From: Prescottella defluvii
GTDB lineage: Bacteria > Actinomycetota > Actinomycetes > Mycobacteriales > Mycobacteriaceae
Assembly: GCF_000738775.1 (NCBI RefSeq)
Contig: NZ_JPOC01000029.1
Span: forward strand, 1 to 64,000
Direction of reading: 5' to 3'
Length of the DNA: 64,000 nucleotides
In this document: positions 26,750-34,965 of the stretch, piece by piece
How the letters are laid out: each line of letters starts with the position of its first letter
How positions within the stretch are numbered: the first letter of the stretch is position 1
Made by a program: the position numbers and the translations under genes
The notes under the pieces: model-generated
What the model saw: the letters and a program-made list of their open reading frames with translations, nothing else
Told to the model about the DNA's origin: nothing
The model's database searches: none

Positions 26750-28000
26750 ATGGCCGAAATCCACGAACTGCGGTCGAGATTCGCTGCGGCGCTGTCTCGT
26801 ATGTACGGCCGCGAGGTGCCCGCCTACACGACCCTGATGGAGGTCACCGAACAGGTCAATGCGGACTTCCTCGCCGCGCATCCGGATTCGGCGCAGCGCC
26901 TCGGCAGCATCGCCCGGGTGACGGCGGAGCGGCACGGTGCGATCCGGGTCGGCACCGCGGCCGAGATGCACGACGTCGCAGTCCTGTTCGCCGGATTCGG
27001 CATGTACCCGGTCGGCTTCTACGACCTGCGGGAGGCCACTGCACCGGTTCCGGTGGTGTCGACGGCGTTCCGCCCGATCGAACCCGACGAACTGGCCCGC
27101 AACCCGTTCCGGGTGTTCACGTCGATGCTCACCACCGCCGACCGGCGCTTCTTCGACTCCGGCCTGCAGCGGCGACTCGACGCCGCTGCAGGCCGGCGCC
27201 GACTGTTCCCGGACGTGCTGCTGTCGCTGGCCCGCCGCGCGGCCGACGACGGTGGGCTCGACGAGTCGCAGGCGCAGCGGTTCCTCACGTTGGCGACCGG
27301 AGTGTTCGAGCTGTCCGGCGAGCCGGTCGACCGGGCCTGGTACCGCGAACTCGAGCAGGTCTCCGCGGTCGCCGCCGACATCGGCGGCGTCACCAGCACC
27401 CACATCAACCACCTGACGCCGCGGGTGCTCGACATCGACGACCTGTATGCGCGGATGTCGGCGCGCGGCATCGCGATGATCGACCGGATCCAGGGACCGC
27501 CGCGGTGGGACGGACCGGCCGTGCTGCTGCGGCAGACGTCGTTCCGGGCGCTGGCCGAGTCGCGCCGGTTCCTCGAACCGGACGGCACGATCACCGATGG
27601 CGCGCTGCGGGTGCGGTTCGGTGAGGTCGAGGCCCGCGGGATCGCACTCACCCCGGAGGGCCGGTCCCTGTACGACGAGCTGATGGACACCGATCCGTCC
27701 AACGAGAAACGGTTGTGGGACACACGGTTCCCGCGGTCCGAGGACGAGCTCGAGAAGCAGGGCACGGCCTACTTCACGTACCACGACGGGGTCCGCGCAC
27801 CGATCGTCTACGAGGACTTCCTGCCGAGATCGGCGGCCGGGATCTTCCGGTCGAACCTGGACTCGGACACCCCGATGCACGACGCGTCCGGCACCGAGTT
27901 CTCCCTCGATGCGCTGGCCGCGGTGATCGGCCGTGAGGTACACGACCCGTACGAGTTGTATCGACGTCAGCAGGAACGGTCAGGAGGGCCACGATCATGA
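26750..28000 (+). CDS. hglS: 2-oxoadipate dioxygenase/decarboxylase HglS (DUF1338)
   Basis: A 416-residue member of the DUF1338 family of VOC-fold Fe(II) enzymes. The characterised member, HglS of Pseudomonas putida, turns 2-oxoadipate and O2 into D-2-hydroxyglutarate and CO2 in lysine catabolism. Landmarks are AVLFAGFGMYPVGFYDLRE, the likely metal-ligand region VTSTHINHLTPRVLDID with its His residues, and QTSFRALAE followed by VRFGEVEARGIALTPEGR, which supplies the Glu. Placement between lat and the semialdehyde dehydrogenase supports the pathway. It overlaps the next gene by 4 bp. Mycobacterial Rv3292 is in the same place. Confidence 0.9.
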   Translation: MAEIHELRSRFAAALSRMYGREVPAYTTLMEVTEQVNADFLAAHPDSAQRLGSIARVTAERHGAIRVGTAAEMHDVAVLFAGFGMYPVGFYDLREATAPVPVVSTAFRPIEPDELARNPFRVFTSMLTTADRRFFDSGLQRRLDAAAGRRRLFPDVLLSLARRAADDGGLDESQAQRFLTLATGVFELSGEPVDRAWYRELEQVSAVAADIGGVTSTHINHLTPRVLDIDDLYARMSARGIAMIDRIQGPPRWDGPAVLLRQTSFRALAESRRFLEPDGTITDGALRVRFGEVEARGIALTPEGRSLYDELMDTDPSNEKRLWDTRFPRSEDELEKQGTAYFTYHDGVRAPIVYEDFLPRSAAGIFRSNLDSDTPMHDASGTEFSLDALAAVIGREVHDPYELYRRQQERSGGPRS

Positions 28001-29526
28001 CACTTCCCGGTACCGGCGTGTTGGCGGGTCGCGCGATCGCGGCGCTCGGCCGTTGCGGTGCAACACTTCCCGAGATCGCCGGTGATGCCGGACCCGCCCC
28101 GCTCACCGCGCGCACCCCCATCGACGGTTCGGTCCTGGCGTTTCTGCATCCGACGACGAACGCCGCCGTCGACGCGGCGGTGGGGCGCGCGGCCGAGGCG
28201 TTCGTGGCGTGGCGGACCGTCCCCGCACCGAAGCGCGCCGCGGTGGTGCGCCGACTGGGCGAACTGCTCACCGGCCACAAGCAGGATCTGGCCGATCTGG
28301 TGACGCTCGAGGCCGGCAAGATCCGCTCCGAGGCGCTCGGCGAGGTGCAGGAGATGATCGACGTCTGCGAGTTCGCGGTGGGACTGTCCCGGCAGCTGTA
28401 CGGCCGCACGATGGCGTCGGAGCGTCCCGGCCACCGCCTGTCGGAGACGTGGCACCCACTGGGGGTGGTGGCGGTGATCTCGGCGTTCAACTTCCCGGTC
28501 GCGGTGTGGTCGTGGAACACCGCGCTGGCGCTGGTGTGCGGCGACCCGGTGGTGTGGAAGCCGTCGGAGACCACCCCGCTCACCGCGATGGCGTGCGACG
28601 CCCTGCTGCACCGGGCGATCGTGGATTGCGGCGCCCCCGACGGCCTGCACCACGTGCTGCTCGGGACGGCGGTGGTGGGCGAGCAACTCGTCGACGATCC
28701 GCGGGTGGCGCTCGTCAGCGCCACCGGGTCGGTGCGGATGGGACGGGCCGTGGCACCGCGGGTGGCGGCCCGCTTCGGCCGCTGTCTGCTGGAGTTGGGC
28801 GGCAACAACGCCGCGGTGGTGACCCCGTCCGCCGACCTGGACCTGGCGGTGCGGGCGGTCGTGTTCGCGGCCGCCGGCACCGCGGGCCAGCGGTGCACGA
28901 CGTTGCGCCGGTTGATCGTGCACCGCTCGATCGTCGACGACGTCACGGACCGGATCGCCGGCGCGTACCGGCAGTTGCCGGTCGGCGACCCGTTCGACGA
29001 CGGCATCCTGGTGGGTCCGCTGATCTCCGGGGCCGCGCTGCACGCGATGCACGCCGCCCTGGACACCGCCCGCGCCGACGGCGGCGTGGTGGTGACCGGC
29101 GGTGAGCGGGTCGGCGGCGGTGGCTCGTTCTACGTGACGCCCGCGCTCGTCCGCATGCCGTCGCAGACCGCGATCGTGCGGGCCGAGACGTTCGCGCCGA
29201 TCCTGTACGTCCTCACCTACGACACGTTCGGCGAGGCGATCGAACTGCACAACGCTGTCCCGCAGGGCTTGTCGTCGGCGATCTTCACCACCGACCAGCG
29301 TGAGGCCGAACGTTTCCTCGCCGCCGACGGCTCCGACTGCGGCATCGCGAACGTCAACATCGGGACGTCCGGCGCCGAGATCGGGGGCGCGTTCGGCGGC
29401 GAGAAGGAGACCGGCGGTGGACGTGAATCCGGGTCGGACGCCTGGAAGGCGTACATGCGCCGCGCCACCAACACCGTCAACTACTCGGACGAACTGCCCC
29501 TCGCGCAGGGGGTGCAGTTCGGTTGA
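27997..29526 (+). CDS. 2-aminoadipate 6-semialdehyde dehydrogenase
   Basis: A 509-residue NAD(P)-dependent aldehyde dehydrogenase that would oxidise the semialdehyde made by Lat to 2-aminoadipate (AmaB/Pcd role). Visible motifs are AFNFPVAVWSWNTALAL and WKPSETTPLTA for cofactor binding, the catalytic Glu in LLELGGNNAAV and the nucleophilic Cys in GQRCTTLRR. The end EIGGAFGGEKETGGGRESGSD is characteristic of the AmaB/ALDH7 branch. It overlaps hglS (ATGA), so the two are co-translated. Mycobacterial pcd (Rv3293) is the positional equivalent. Confidence 0.93.
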   Translation: MTLPGTGVLAGRAIAALGRCGATLPEIAGDAGPAPLTARTPIDGSVLAFLHPTTNAAVDAAVGRAAEAFVAWRTVPAPKRAAVVRRLGELLTGHKQDLADLVTLEAGKIRSEALGEVQEMIDVCEFAVGLSRQLYGRTMASERPGHRLSETWHPLGVVAVISAFNFPVAVWSWNTALALVCGDPVVWKPSETTPLTAMACDALLHRAIVDCGAPDGLHHVLLGTAVVGEQLVDDPRVALVSATGSVRMGRAVAPRVAARFGRCLLELGGNNAAVVTPSADLDLAVRAVVFAAAGTAGQRCTTLRRLIVHRSIVDDVTDRIAGAYRQLPVGDPFDDGILVGPLISGAALHAMHAALDTARADGGVVVTGGERVGGGGSFYVTPALVRMPSQTAIVRAETFAPILYVLTYDTFGEAIELHNAVPQGLSSAIFTTDQREAERFLAADGSDCGIANVNIGTSGAEIGGAFGGEKETGGGRESGSDAWKAYMRRATNTVNYSDELPLAQGVQFG

Positions 29527-29624
29527 CGGGTGTAATGCCCGCACGCCTCCCGCCGACAATGCAGATGTAGCCGCGGTGCCGTCAGCAGACCCGCACCGTC
29601 GGCGACTCGACAGGAGGGGGCTCC

Positions 29625-30173
29625 ATGAACATGAGGACAGCAACCGGACGCGCGCTGGTGGGGGTGGTCGCGGCGATCGCGATCGGCGGCGCAGCGGCCG
29701 CACCGGCGGGGGCGGCGGCGGATCCACTTGCACCGATCACGGCAAGTCTCGGGAGTGTTGCGGCGCCGCAGGGCATCACGACCCAGACGCTGATCGCGGC
29801 CCGGAACGCCGGGTTCCCGATCTATGAGGCGATCGGGACTACGGAGTATCCCGCGCCGAAAAGGTCGTTCACACTGACCGAGTATCGGCGCGTGTACGAC
29901 CTGAACGCACTGAGCTCCCCGACGGCGAAGTTCGTCGGCACGGGTGCGGTTGCCCCGGACACGTTCTGGGTCCTGCACGGCCGCACCCTCGCGAACTCGA
30001 TCATCGTGAACCTGCACGAGACGTGGCAGGACAATGTCAGCTTCCCGCTGATGGCATGGGACGACACGACCCTGAAGTTCACCGGCAGCCCACTCGTGCA
30101 ACTTCCCGACGGCGGCCCCGCCGCCGGCATCGCGGTGGTCACGGCCGGGACCGGTTCGACGTCGTCGAGTTGA
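29625..30173 (+). CDS. Secreted protein of unknown function
   Basis: A 182-residue protein with a Sec signal peptide: basic MNMRTATGR, a hydrophobic stretch to about residue 28 and a likely cleavage after Ala-Gly-Ala near 31. The mature part is about 150 residues of mixed beta-like sequence, without Cys; LNALSSPTAKFVGTGAVAPDTFW and WQDNVSFPLMAWDDTTLKF show alternating hydrophobics. It ends in a Thr/Ser tail. A strong AGGAGGGGG site precedes the ATG. No family was recognised. Convergent with the SDR gene. Confidence 0.7.
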   Translation: MNMRTATGRALVGVVAAIAIGGAAAAPAGAAADPLAPITASLGSVAAPQGITTQTLIAARNAGFPIYEAIGTTEYPAPKRSFTLTEYRRVYDLNALSSPTAKFVGTGAVAPDTFWVLHGRTLANSIIVNLHETWQDNVSFPLMAWDDTTLKFTGSPLVQLPDGGPAAGIAVVTAGTGSTSSS

Positions 30174-30194
30174 CGGGCGGCGGCGGGCGGACGG

Positions 30195-31022
30195 TCACTG
30201 ACGTTCGCCCCGCCGCAACCGCGCGTCGTAGTCGGCGCGGGCGGTGGGGTCGACGCGGGTCAGTGCCCGCTCGCCGCCGACGGCCCGGCGGATCAAGCGC
30301 ACCAACCGTTCCGGAGCCACCGCCAGGCCCAGGTCGAGGGCCGCGAGGTAGCCGGGGACGGGTGTCTCGGCGCGCCGGGTCCGCAGGGTGCGCACGATGG
30401 CGTCGGCGATGTCCTCGGGGTCGACGGTGGGCAGGCCCTTACCGAGCGGGATGCCCGACGTGAGTGTCGTGCGAACGGCGCTCGGCAGGACGGTGGACAC
30501 GCTCACCCCGTGATCGGCGAATTCGAGCCGGGCCGCGGACGAGAGGCCTACGGCCGCATACTTGCTCGCGTTGTACACCGCGAGTCCGGGGATCGCGATC
30601 TTCCCGGCCAGCGAGGCGACGTTCACGACGTGGCCGCGTCCGCGTTCGATCATGCCGGGCACCACCGCCCGCATGCCGTGGATCGGCCCCCACACATTGA
30701 CGTCGATCGTCATCTCCCCGGTCGCGTCCGCCTCCTCGAGGAAACCGCCGACCGGCATGACGCCGGCGTTGTTGACCAGGATGTCGATGGGGCCCACCTC
30801 GCCGACACACGCGTCCCACGACGCGCGCGATCGGACGTCGAGCACGTGCGCGGTGCCGAGACCGTCGGCGGCGGATTCGACCGCGGTCCGGTCGACGTCG
30901 GCGAGGGCAACGGTCGCGCCGCGGGCCGCGAACGCCCGCGCGGTGGCCCTGCCGATGCCGCGTCCGGCACCGGTGACGAGGACGCGGGCACCGCTCGGGT
31001 CGATATCGGGATACCGGGTCAT
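30195..31022 (-). CDS. Short-chain dehydrogenase/reductase
   Basis: A 275-residue NAD(P)-dependent classical SDR. The cofactor loop is VTGAGRGIG, ADVD follows the second strand (Asp favours NAD), NNAG is at 85-88, and the catalytic set is Ser137, Tyr150 and Lys154 (YNASK). The C-terminal extension of about 40 residues is common in SDRs that act on long or bulky alcohols. It overlaps the monooxygenase gene by 4 bp and is last in a three-gene operon; oxidation of an alcohol to the ketone used by that enzyme is inferred. Confidence 0.9.
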   Translation of the reverse strand: MTRYPDIDPSGARVLVTGAGRGIGRATARAFAARGATVALADVDRTAVESAADGLGTAHVLDVRSRASWDACVGEVGPIDILVNNAGVMPVGGFLEEADATGEMTIDVNVWGPIHGMRAVVPGMIERGRGHVVNVASLAGKIAIPGLAVYNASKYAAVGLSSAARLEFADHGVSVSTVLPSAVRTTLTSGIPLGKGLPTVDPEDIADAIVRTLRTRRAETPVPGYLAALDLGLAVAPERLVRLIRRAVGGERALTRVDPTARADYDARLRRGERQ

Positions 31023-32485
31023 GACGTGACCTCCGTGGATGTCAGGTAGGCAGATTCGTCGAAGTCCCGCAGCCGCTCCCGCATCCGCCCGGTGGACCAC
31101 GGCCAGTTGAAACTGTTGCGGCCGTTGACGTCGAGGAAGTAGCTCTGGCAGCCTCCGGCGTTGTAGACGGTGGTGCCCAGCGCCTGCTGCACCTCCGCGT
31201 TGAACGCGGCCTGCACCTCGGGGCGGGTCTCCATCCGGGTCCAGCCGGCCTCGCGGGCGGCGGCGATCGCGGCCGTCAGATAGTCGAGTTGCGCCTCGAG
31301 GATCATGAACGCCGACGTGTGCCCGGTGCCGAGCGCGGGCCCCAGCAGCACGAACGCGTTGGGGAATCCGGCAACGGTGGTGCCTAGGTAGGCCTGCGGG
31401 CTGCCCTTCCAGTGGTCGCCCAGGCTGCGACCGTGACCGTCGAACACCCGTGACGCGATGGGCATGTCGAGGATGTGGAACCCGGTGCCGAAGATGATGG
31501 CGTCGACTTCGCGTTCCTGACCGTCGGCACCGACCACGACGTTGCCGCGCACCGACTGCACCGCGTTCGCGTGCACCTCGACGTTGGGGCGGCCGAGCGC
31601 CGGGTAGTAGGTGTTCGACATCAGCAGCCGCTTGCAGCCGAGCGTGTAGTCGGGGGTGAGCGATCGCCGCAGTCGCGGGTCGCGCACCTGGGCGCGCAAC
31701 TGGAGTCGTCCGATCTGCTGGATCACCCGCAGGATCCACGGGTTGCGGAAGCCGACGCCGAGCGCCTCCATGATCCCGTACTGGATGCGCCGCAGCGCAT
31801 TCAGTGATCCGGGAATCGCGCCGATCGCCGCACGAACCGGGCCGGGCAGGGCGGTGTCGGGCTTGGGCAGCACCCACTGCGCAGTGCGCTGATACAGGTG
31901 CAACTCCCCCACCGTCGGTGCGATCTCCGGTACGAACTGCACCGCCGACGCGCCCGTCCCGACGACCGCGACGCGTTTGCCGGACAGGTCGTAGTCGTGG
32001 TTCCAGCACGACGAGTGGAATACCTCGCCGGTGAAGCCGTCGAGCCCTGGAATGTCCGGGACCAGCGGCTGGTTCCACGGGCCGGCGGCCGCGATCACCG
32101 TGTTCGCGGTGAAGGTCCCCGTACTGGTGTCCAGCACCCATCGCCGCGCCGTCTCGTCCCACTGGGCGCGCAGCAGTTCGGTACCGAACTCGATGCGCTC
32201 GTGCACGTCGTGAGCGGCAGCGGCCTTCTCGATGTATTCGCGGATCTCGTTCTGACCCGCGAACAATCGGCTCCAGCCGGGGTTGGGCGCGAACGAGTAC
32301 GAGTACAGCGCCGACGGCACGTCGCACGCGCACCCGGGGTAGGTGTTGTCGCGCCAGGTTCCGCCGAGCGCGTCGGACTTCTCGAGGATCACGACGTCGC
32401 CGATCCCCATGCGCTGCAGCCGGATCACGGCGCCGATGCCCGAGATTCCGGCGCCGACGACGATCACGTCGTGGTGGCGGGTCAT
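31019..32485 (-). CDS. Flavin-dependent Baeyer-Villiger-type monooxygenase
   Basis: A 488-residue FAD/NADPH enzyme. GAGISGIG at 11-18 binds FAD and GTGASAVQ near 176 binds NADPH. Between them is the Baeyer-Villiger fingerprint FxGxxxHxxxW (Phe151-Gly153-His157-Trp161), ending in Asn rather than Pro or Asp. Such enzymes insert oxygen next to a ketone, making an ester or lactone. Neighbours on both sides overlap by 4 bp: a patatin-like hydrolase upstream and an SDR downstream, forming a plausible alcohol-ketone-ester-hydrolysis route. Related to the MymA/EthA group of mycobacteria. Substrate unknown. Confidence 0.9.
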   Translation of the reverse strand: MTRHHDVIVVGAGISGIGAVIRLQRMGIGDVVILEKSDALGGTWRDNTYPGCACDVPSALYSYSFAPNPGWSRLFAGQNEIREYIEKAAAAHDVHERIEFGTELLRAQWDETARRWVLDTSTGTFTANTVIAAAGPWNQPLVPDIPGLDGFTGEVFHSSCWNHDYDLSGKRVAVVGTGASAVQFVPEIAPTVGELHLYQRTAQWVLPKPDTALPGPVRAAIGAIPGSLNALRRIQYGIMEALGVGFRNPWILRVIQQIGRLQLRAQVRDPRLRRSLTPDYTLGCKRLLMSNTYYPALGRPNVEVHANAVQSVRGNVVVGADGQEREVDAIIFGTGFHILDMPIASRVFDGHGRSLGDHWKGSPQAYLGTTVAGFPNAFVLLGPALGTGHTSAFMILEAQLDYLTAAIAAAREAGWTRMETRPEVQAAFNAEVQQALGTTVYNAGGCQSYFLDVNGRNSFNWPWSTGRMRERLRDFDESAYLTSTEVTS

Positions 32486-33429
32486 GCGCGGGCTCCCGTC
32501 TCGAGGGCACGCTCCACCGCGGTGCGGGTGCTGCGCAGCGAGTGTTCGAGAGTCGCGAGCCGGCGTCGGTCGTCCATGAAGTTCGCGCCCATCACGGCGA
32601 GGTCGTCGGCGGTCGCGTCGATCCGGATCACCCGGGTGCCGGACGCCTCCAATGCCGCGCACTCGGCGTCGAGGCCGGCGCTCATCCAGTTCCGGAGCAC
32701 CAGCCGTTCGAGGACGGCCGAGCCGCGGCCGGGGATCCGCCCGCGGGAGGCCATCGGCGCCAGCACGATCACCTCGTCGAGTCCGCGGCCGGCCAGCAGG
32801 TCGGCCGACGCGGTGGACGCCGCTCCGCCGTCGACGAACCGCCTGCCGCCGATCCGGACGGGTGACATCCAACCCGGGATCGCCCATGACGCTCGCAGCG
32901 CCTCCGACAGCGTCACGTTCGGCGCCCCCTGCGCGCCGAACGCCACTCGCCCGCCGGTGGCAGCGTCCATCGCGACCAGCCACGTCTGCGGATGTGCGAC
33001 CCAGCCGCCGGCGTCCGCGACGCCGGTGGCCAGACGGTCCAGCCACCCCGCGTTGCCGCGGCCCTCGGGCAGCAATCCGCTCAGCCTGGTCATGGTGGGC
33101 AACTCGCGACGCAGCAGTCCGGGCGCACCCGGGCGCGGTCGCGGCAGCGGCGGGAAGCGGCCCGGCGCGCCCGCGAAATGGCCGGCGAGGACCGGATGCG
33201 TCGACTCCCCCAGTTGCATCGCGAGGATCTCGTCGACGCCGATGCCGCTCCCGAGCATCGTGACGAGTTCGGCTCCCGCCGATGTGCCGACCAGGACGTC
33301 CGCGTCGCGCGGATCCCAGCCGAGCGCGTCCCGCACCGCGACCAGTGCCGCGACGGTCCACGCGGCCCCCAGCGTTCCCCCGCATCCGATGACCAAGCCG
33401 CGACTGAGATGTGTGTCACTCGACGTCAT
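32482..33429 (-). CDS. Patatin-like phospholipase/esterase
   Basis: A 315-residue serine hydrolase with a Ser-Asp dyad. The oxyanion loop is GCGGTLGAAW, the nucleophile is Ser50 in VGTSAGAE, and the catalytic Asp200 is in RRFVDGGAAS. The length is typical of bacterial patatins, which cleave acyl esters or lysophospholipids. It is the first gene of the operon with the monooxygenase and SDR, overlapping the next start by 4 bp, so cleavage of the ester made by the monooxygenase is a reasonable guess. Divergent from the TetR gene. Confidence 0.9.
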   Translation of the reverse strand: MTSSDTHLSRGLVIGCGGTLGAAWTVAALVAVRDALGWDPRDADVLVGTSAGAELVTMLGSGIGVDEILAMQLGESTHPVLAGHFAGAPGRFPPLPRPRPGAPGLLRRELPTMTRLSGLLPEGRGNAGWLDRLATGVADAGGWVAHPQTWLVAMDAATGGRVAFGAQGAPNVTLSEALRASWAIPGWMSPVRIGGRRFVDGGAASTASADLLAGRGLDEVIVLAPMASRGRIPGRGSAVLERLVLRNWMSAGLDAECAALEASGTRVIRIDATADDLAVMGANFMDDRRRLATLEHSLRSTRTAVERALETGARA

Positions 33430-33453
33430 ACTCAGAAACTAACAGCATTCAGA

Positions 33454-33464
33454 TACCGGCGGTA
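33454..33464. promoter_or_regulatory. Candidate operator in the TetR/patatin intergenic region
   Basis: TACCG-G-CGGTA, a perfect short palindrome, lies in the 61-bp gap between the divergent TetR gene and the patatin-monooxygenase-SDR operon. Confidence 0.35.
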
Positions 33465-33490
33465 GCCCAATCGTCGGGGAGAATGACCGC

Positions 33491-34123
33491 ATGGCACGTT
33501 TGACCAGATCGGAGAGCCAGGCCCGCACCCGCGCGGACCTGCTCGCGACCGCGCGCGACCTGTTTCTCACCGACGGCTACGCGGCGACATCCCTCGAGAA
33601 GGTCGCCGAGGAGGCCGGGTACTCGAAGGGCGCGGTGTACTCGAATTTCCGCGGCAAGAAGGAGCTGTGCCTCGAGGTCCTCGACCTCATCCACACGACG
33701 AAGTTCGAGGAGGTCGCAGCGCTCCTGGCCGCGGACGGCGGCCTCGACGAACTCCTCGACCGCATCCAGGCCTGGGCCGAACGCACCCTCGGCGACGTGG
33801 GCTGGACGATGCTCGAGTTCGAGTTCATCGCGGCCTGCCGGCACGACCCCGAGGTGCAGGCCGCACTCGCGTCGACTCTCGGCATGGCGCACGGAATGGT
33901 TCAGGCCCTGGTGAATTCGCTGATCACGGCGACCGGGATCGAGCTGCCGTTCCCACCCGAGGACGCGGCCCGCAGCATCCTCAGTCTCGGTGTGGGACTT
34001 GGTATCCAGCGCGCCATCGACCCCGGTATCTCGGCGCGCATCGTCACCGACAACCTGCGCGCACTCCTGCGCCAGGGCTCGCCCCTCCCCGACCCTGGGG
34101 CGAGCGACCGGCCCGGTCAGTAG
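33491..34123 (+). CDS. TetR-family regulator
   Basis: A 210-residue repressor-type protein. The N-terminal helix-turn-helix is complete: TRADLLATARDLFLTDGYAATSLEKVAEEAGYSKGAVYSNFRGKKELC, recognised by GYAATSLEKVA and SKGAVYSNFRGKKEL. The C-terminal ligand domain (about 75-195) contains the usual helices with ERTLGDVGWTMLEFEFIAA. Divergent placement suggests control of the patatin-monooxygenase-SDR operon, with ligand likely the substrate or an intermediate. Its end overlaps the convergent secreted-protein gene by 7 bp. Confidence 0.93.
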   Translation: MARLTRSESQARTRADLLATARDLFLTDGYAATSLEKVAEEAGYSKGAVYSNFRGKKELCLEVLDLIHTTKFEEVAALLAADGGLDELLDRIQAWAERTLGDVGWTMLEFEFIAACRHDPEVQAALASTLGMAHGMVQALVNSLITATGIELPFPPEDAARSILSLGVGLGIQRAIDPGISARIVTDNLRALLRQGSPLPDPGASDRPGQ

Positions 34124-34710
34124 AGCGTGGCGATGAAATCGAAGACCGCGGGCTGCGCCGCCGGATTCGCAGCGTTGATGCCGTTCGCTGCACCGATCGC
34201 GCCACCGATCGCCGCTCCGGGAATGCACCCGACGAACAGGAACAGCACGCATCCGACGACCGCACCGACGCCGGCACCGACCTGCGCATTCATCTGACCG
34301 CCGGCGTTCCAGCCCTTCTCGATCTCACGGACCATGTTGGAGTAGGCATCCTGTCGGGCGTCGACGTCGTGCAGCGCCGCGACACCCTGCGCCGGGATCG
34401 CCGGTGCGAGGGTGAGCCTGTTGCCGTCGACGATCGCGGACAGCGGCACGGTGGTGCCGGCGACCGGGTACGTCAGCGGGATGGTGCCGACCGTGGCACC
34501 GGACGGGGCCACGACGTCGACGACGCCACCGGCGACGCGGAACGTGCCGGAGTCGAGGACGGTGTCGAGCGAGGTGCCGTTCGCGCCGATCTGGGTCTGG
34601 TAGTGGATCACCTCGGGCGGCGCGCCCGGTTCCGCGTACGCGGTGCCGGTCGCAACGCCGAGTGCCGCGATTGCCAGTACGGACACGGCAGCGGTTCTGT
34701 GGAGTTTCAC
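34117..34710 (-). CDS. Secreted or membrane-anchored protein with glycine-rich C-terminus
   Basis: A 197-residue protein starting at GTG 34710, where GGAGGGGAGC lies just upstream. Residues 1-26 are a Sec signal peptide with probable cleavage after TAYA. The mature N-terminal domain (about 30-120) is a repeated beta pattern: VIHYQTQIGANGTSLDTVLDSGTF, VDVVAPSGATVGTIPLTYPV. The C-terminal half holds a hydrophobic glycine-zipper-like stretch (GAGVGAVVGCVLFLFVG, GAAIGGAIGAANG) that may insert in a membrane. Similar proteins (DUF8020-like) are numerous in rhodococci; the role is unknown. Confidence 0.75.
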   Translation of the reverse strand: MKLHRTAAVSVLAIAALGVATGTAYAEPGAPPEVIHYQTQIGANGTSLDTVLDSGTFRVAGGVVDVVAPSGATVGTIPLTYPVAGTTVPLSAIVDGNRLTLAPAIPAQGVAALHDVDARQDAYSNMVREIEKGWNAGGQMNAQVGAGVGAVVGCVLFLFVGCIPGAAIGGAIGAANGINAANPAAQPAVFDFIATLY

Positions 34711-34930
34711 GGGGAGCTCCCCTCCTTGCAGGAAGACGGCCCCGACCTGGTCAAAGACCGTCCGGAACATCCATTAGACTAGTGAGTGGAGGCCGGTCTG
34801 TACGGCCTTACCGGGATTCTCGACCGAATCTCGAGCACTTTCGACGACGCGGCCCGTCGCCCGTTCGGCAGCGCACCCCACTGTCCGATTCGACCGCATT
34901 TCCTTCCTCCCGAAAATGTTCCGGGACAAC

Positions 34931-34962
34931 GGAACTCCACCGGGTTGCCCCGGTGGAGTTCC
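34931..34962 (-). terminator. Terminator after the acyl-CoA synthetase gene
   Basis: A perfect 14-bp stem (34931-34944 with 34949-34962) with a four-base TTGC loop ends 3 nt from the stop codon of the minus-strand gene. The 255-bp gap 34711-34965 holds nothing else recognised. Confidence 0.85.
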
Positions 34963-34965
34963 CGA

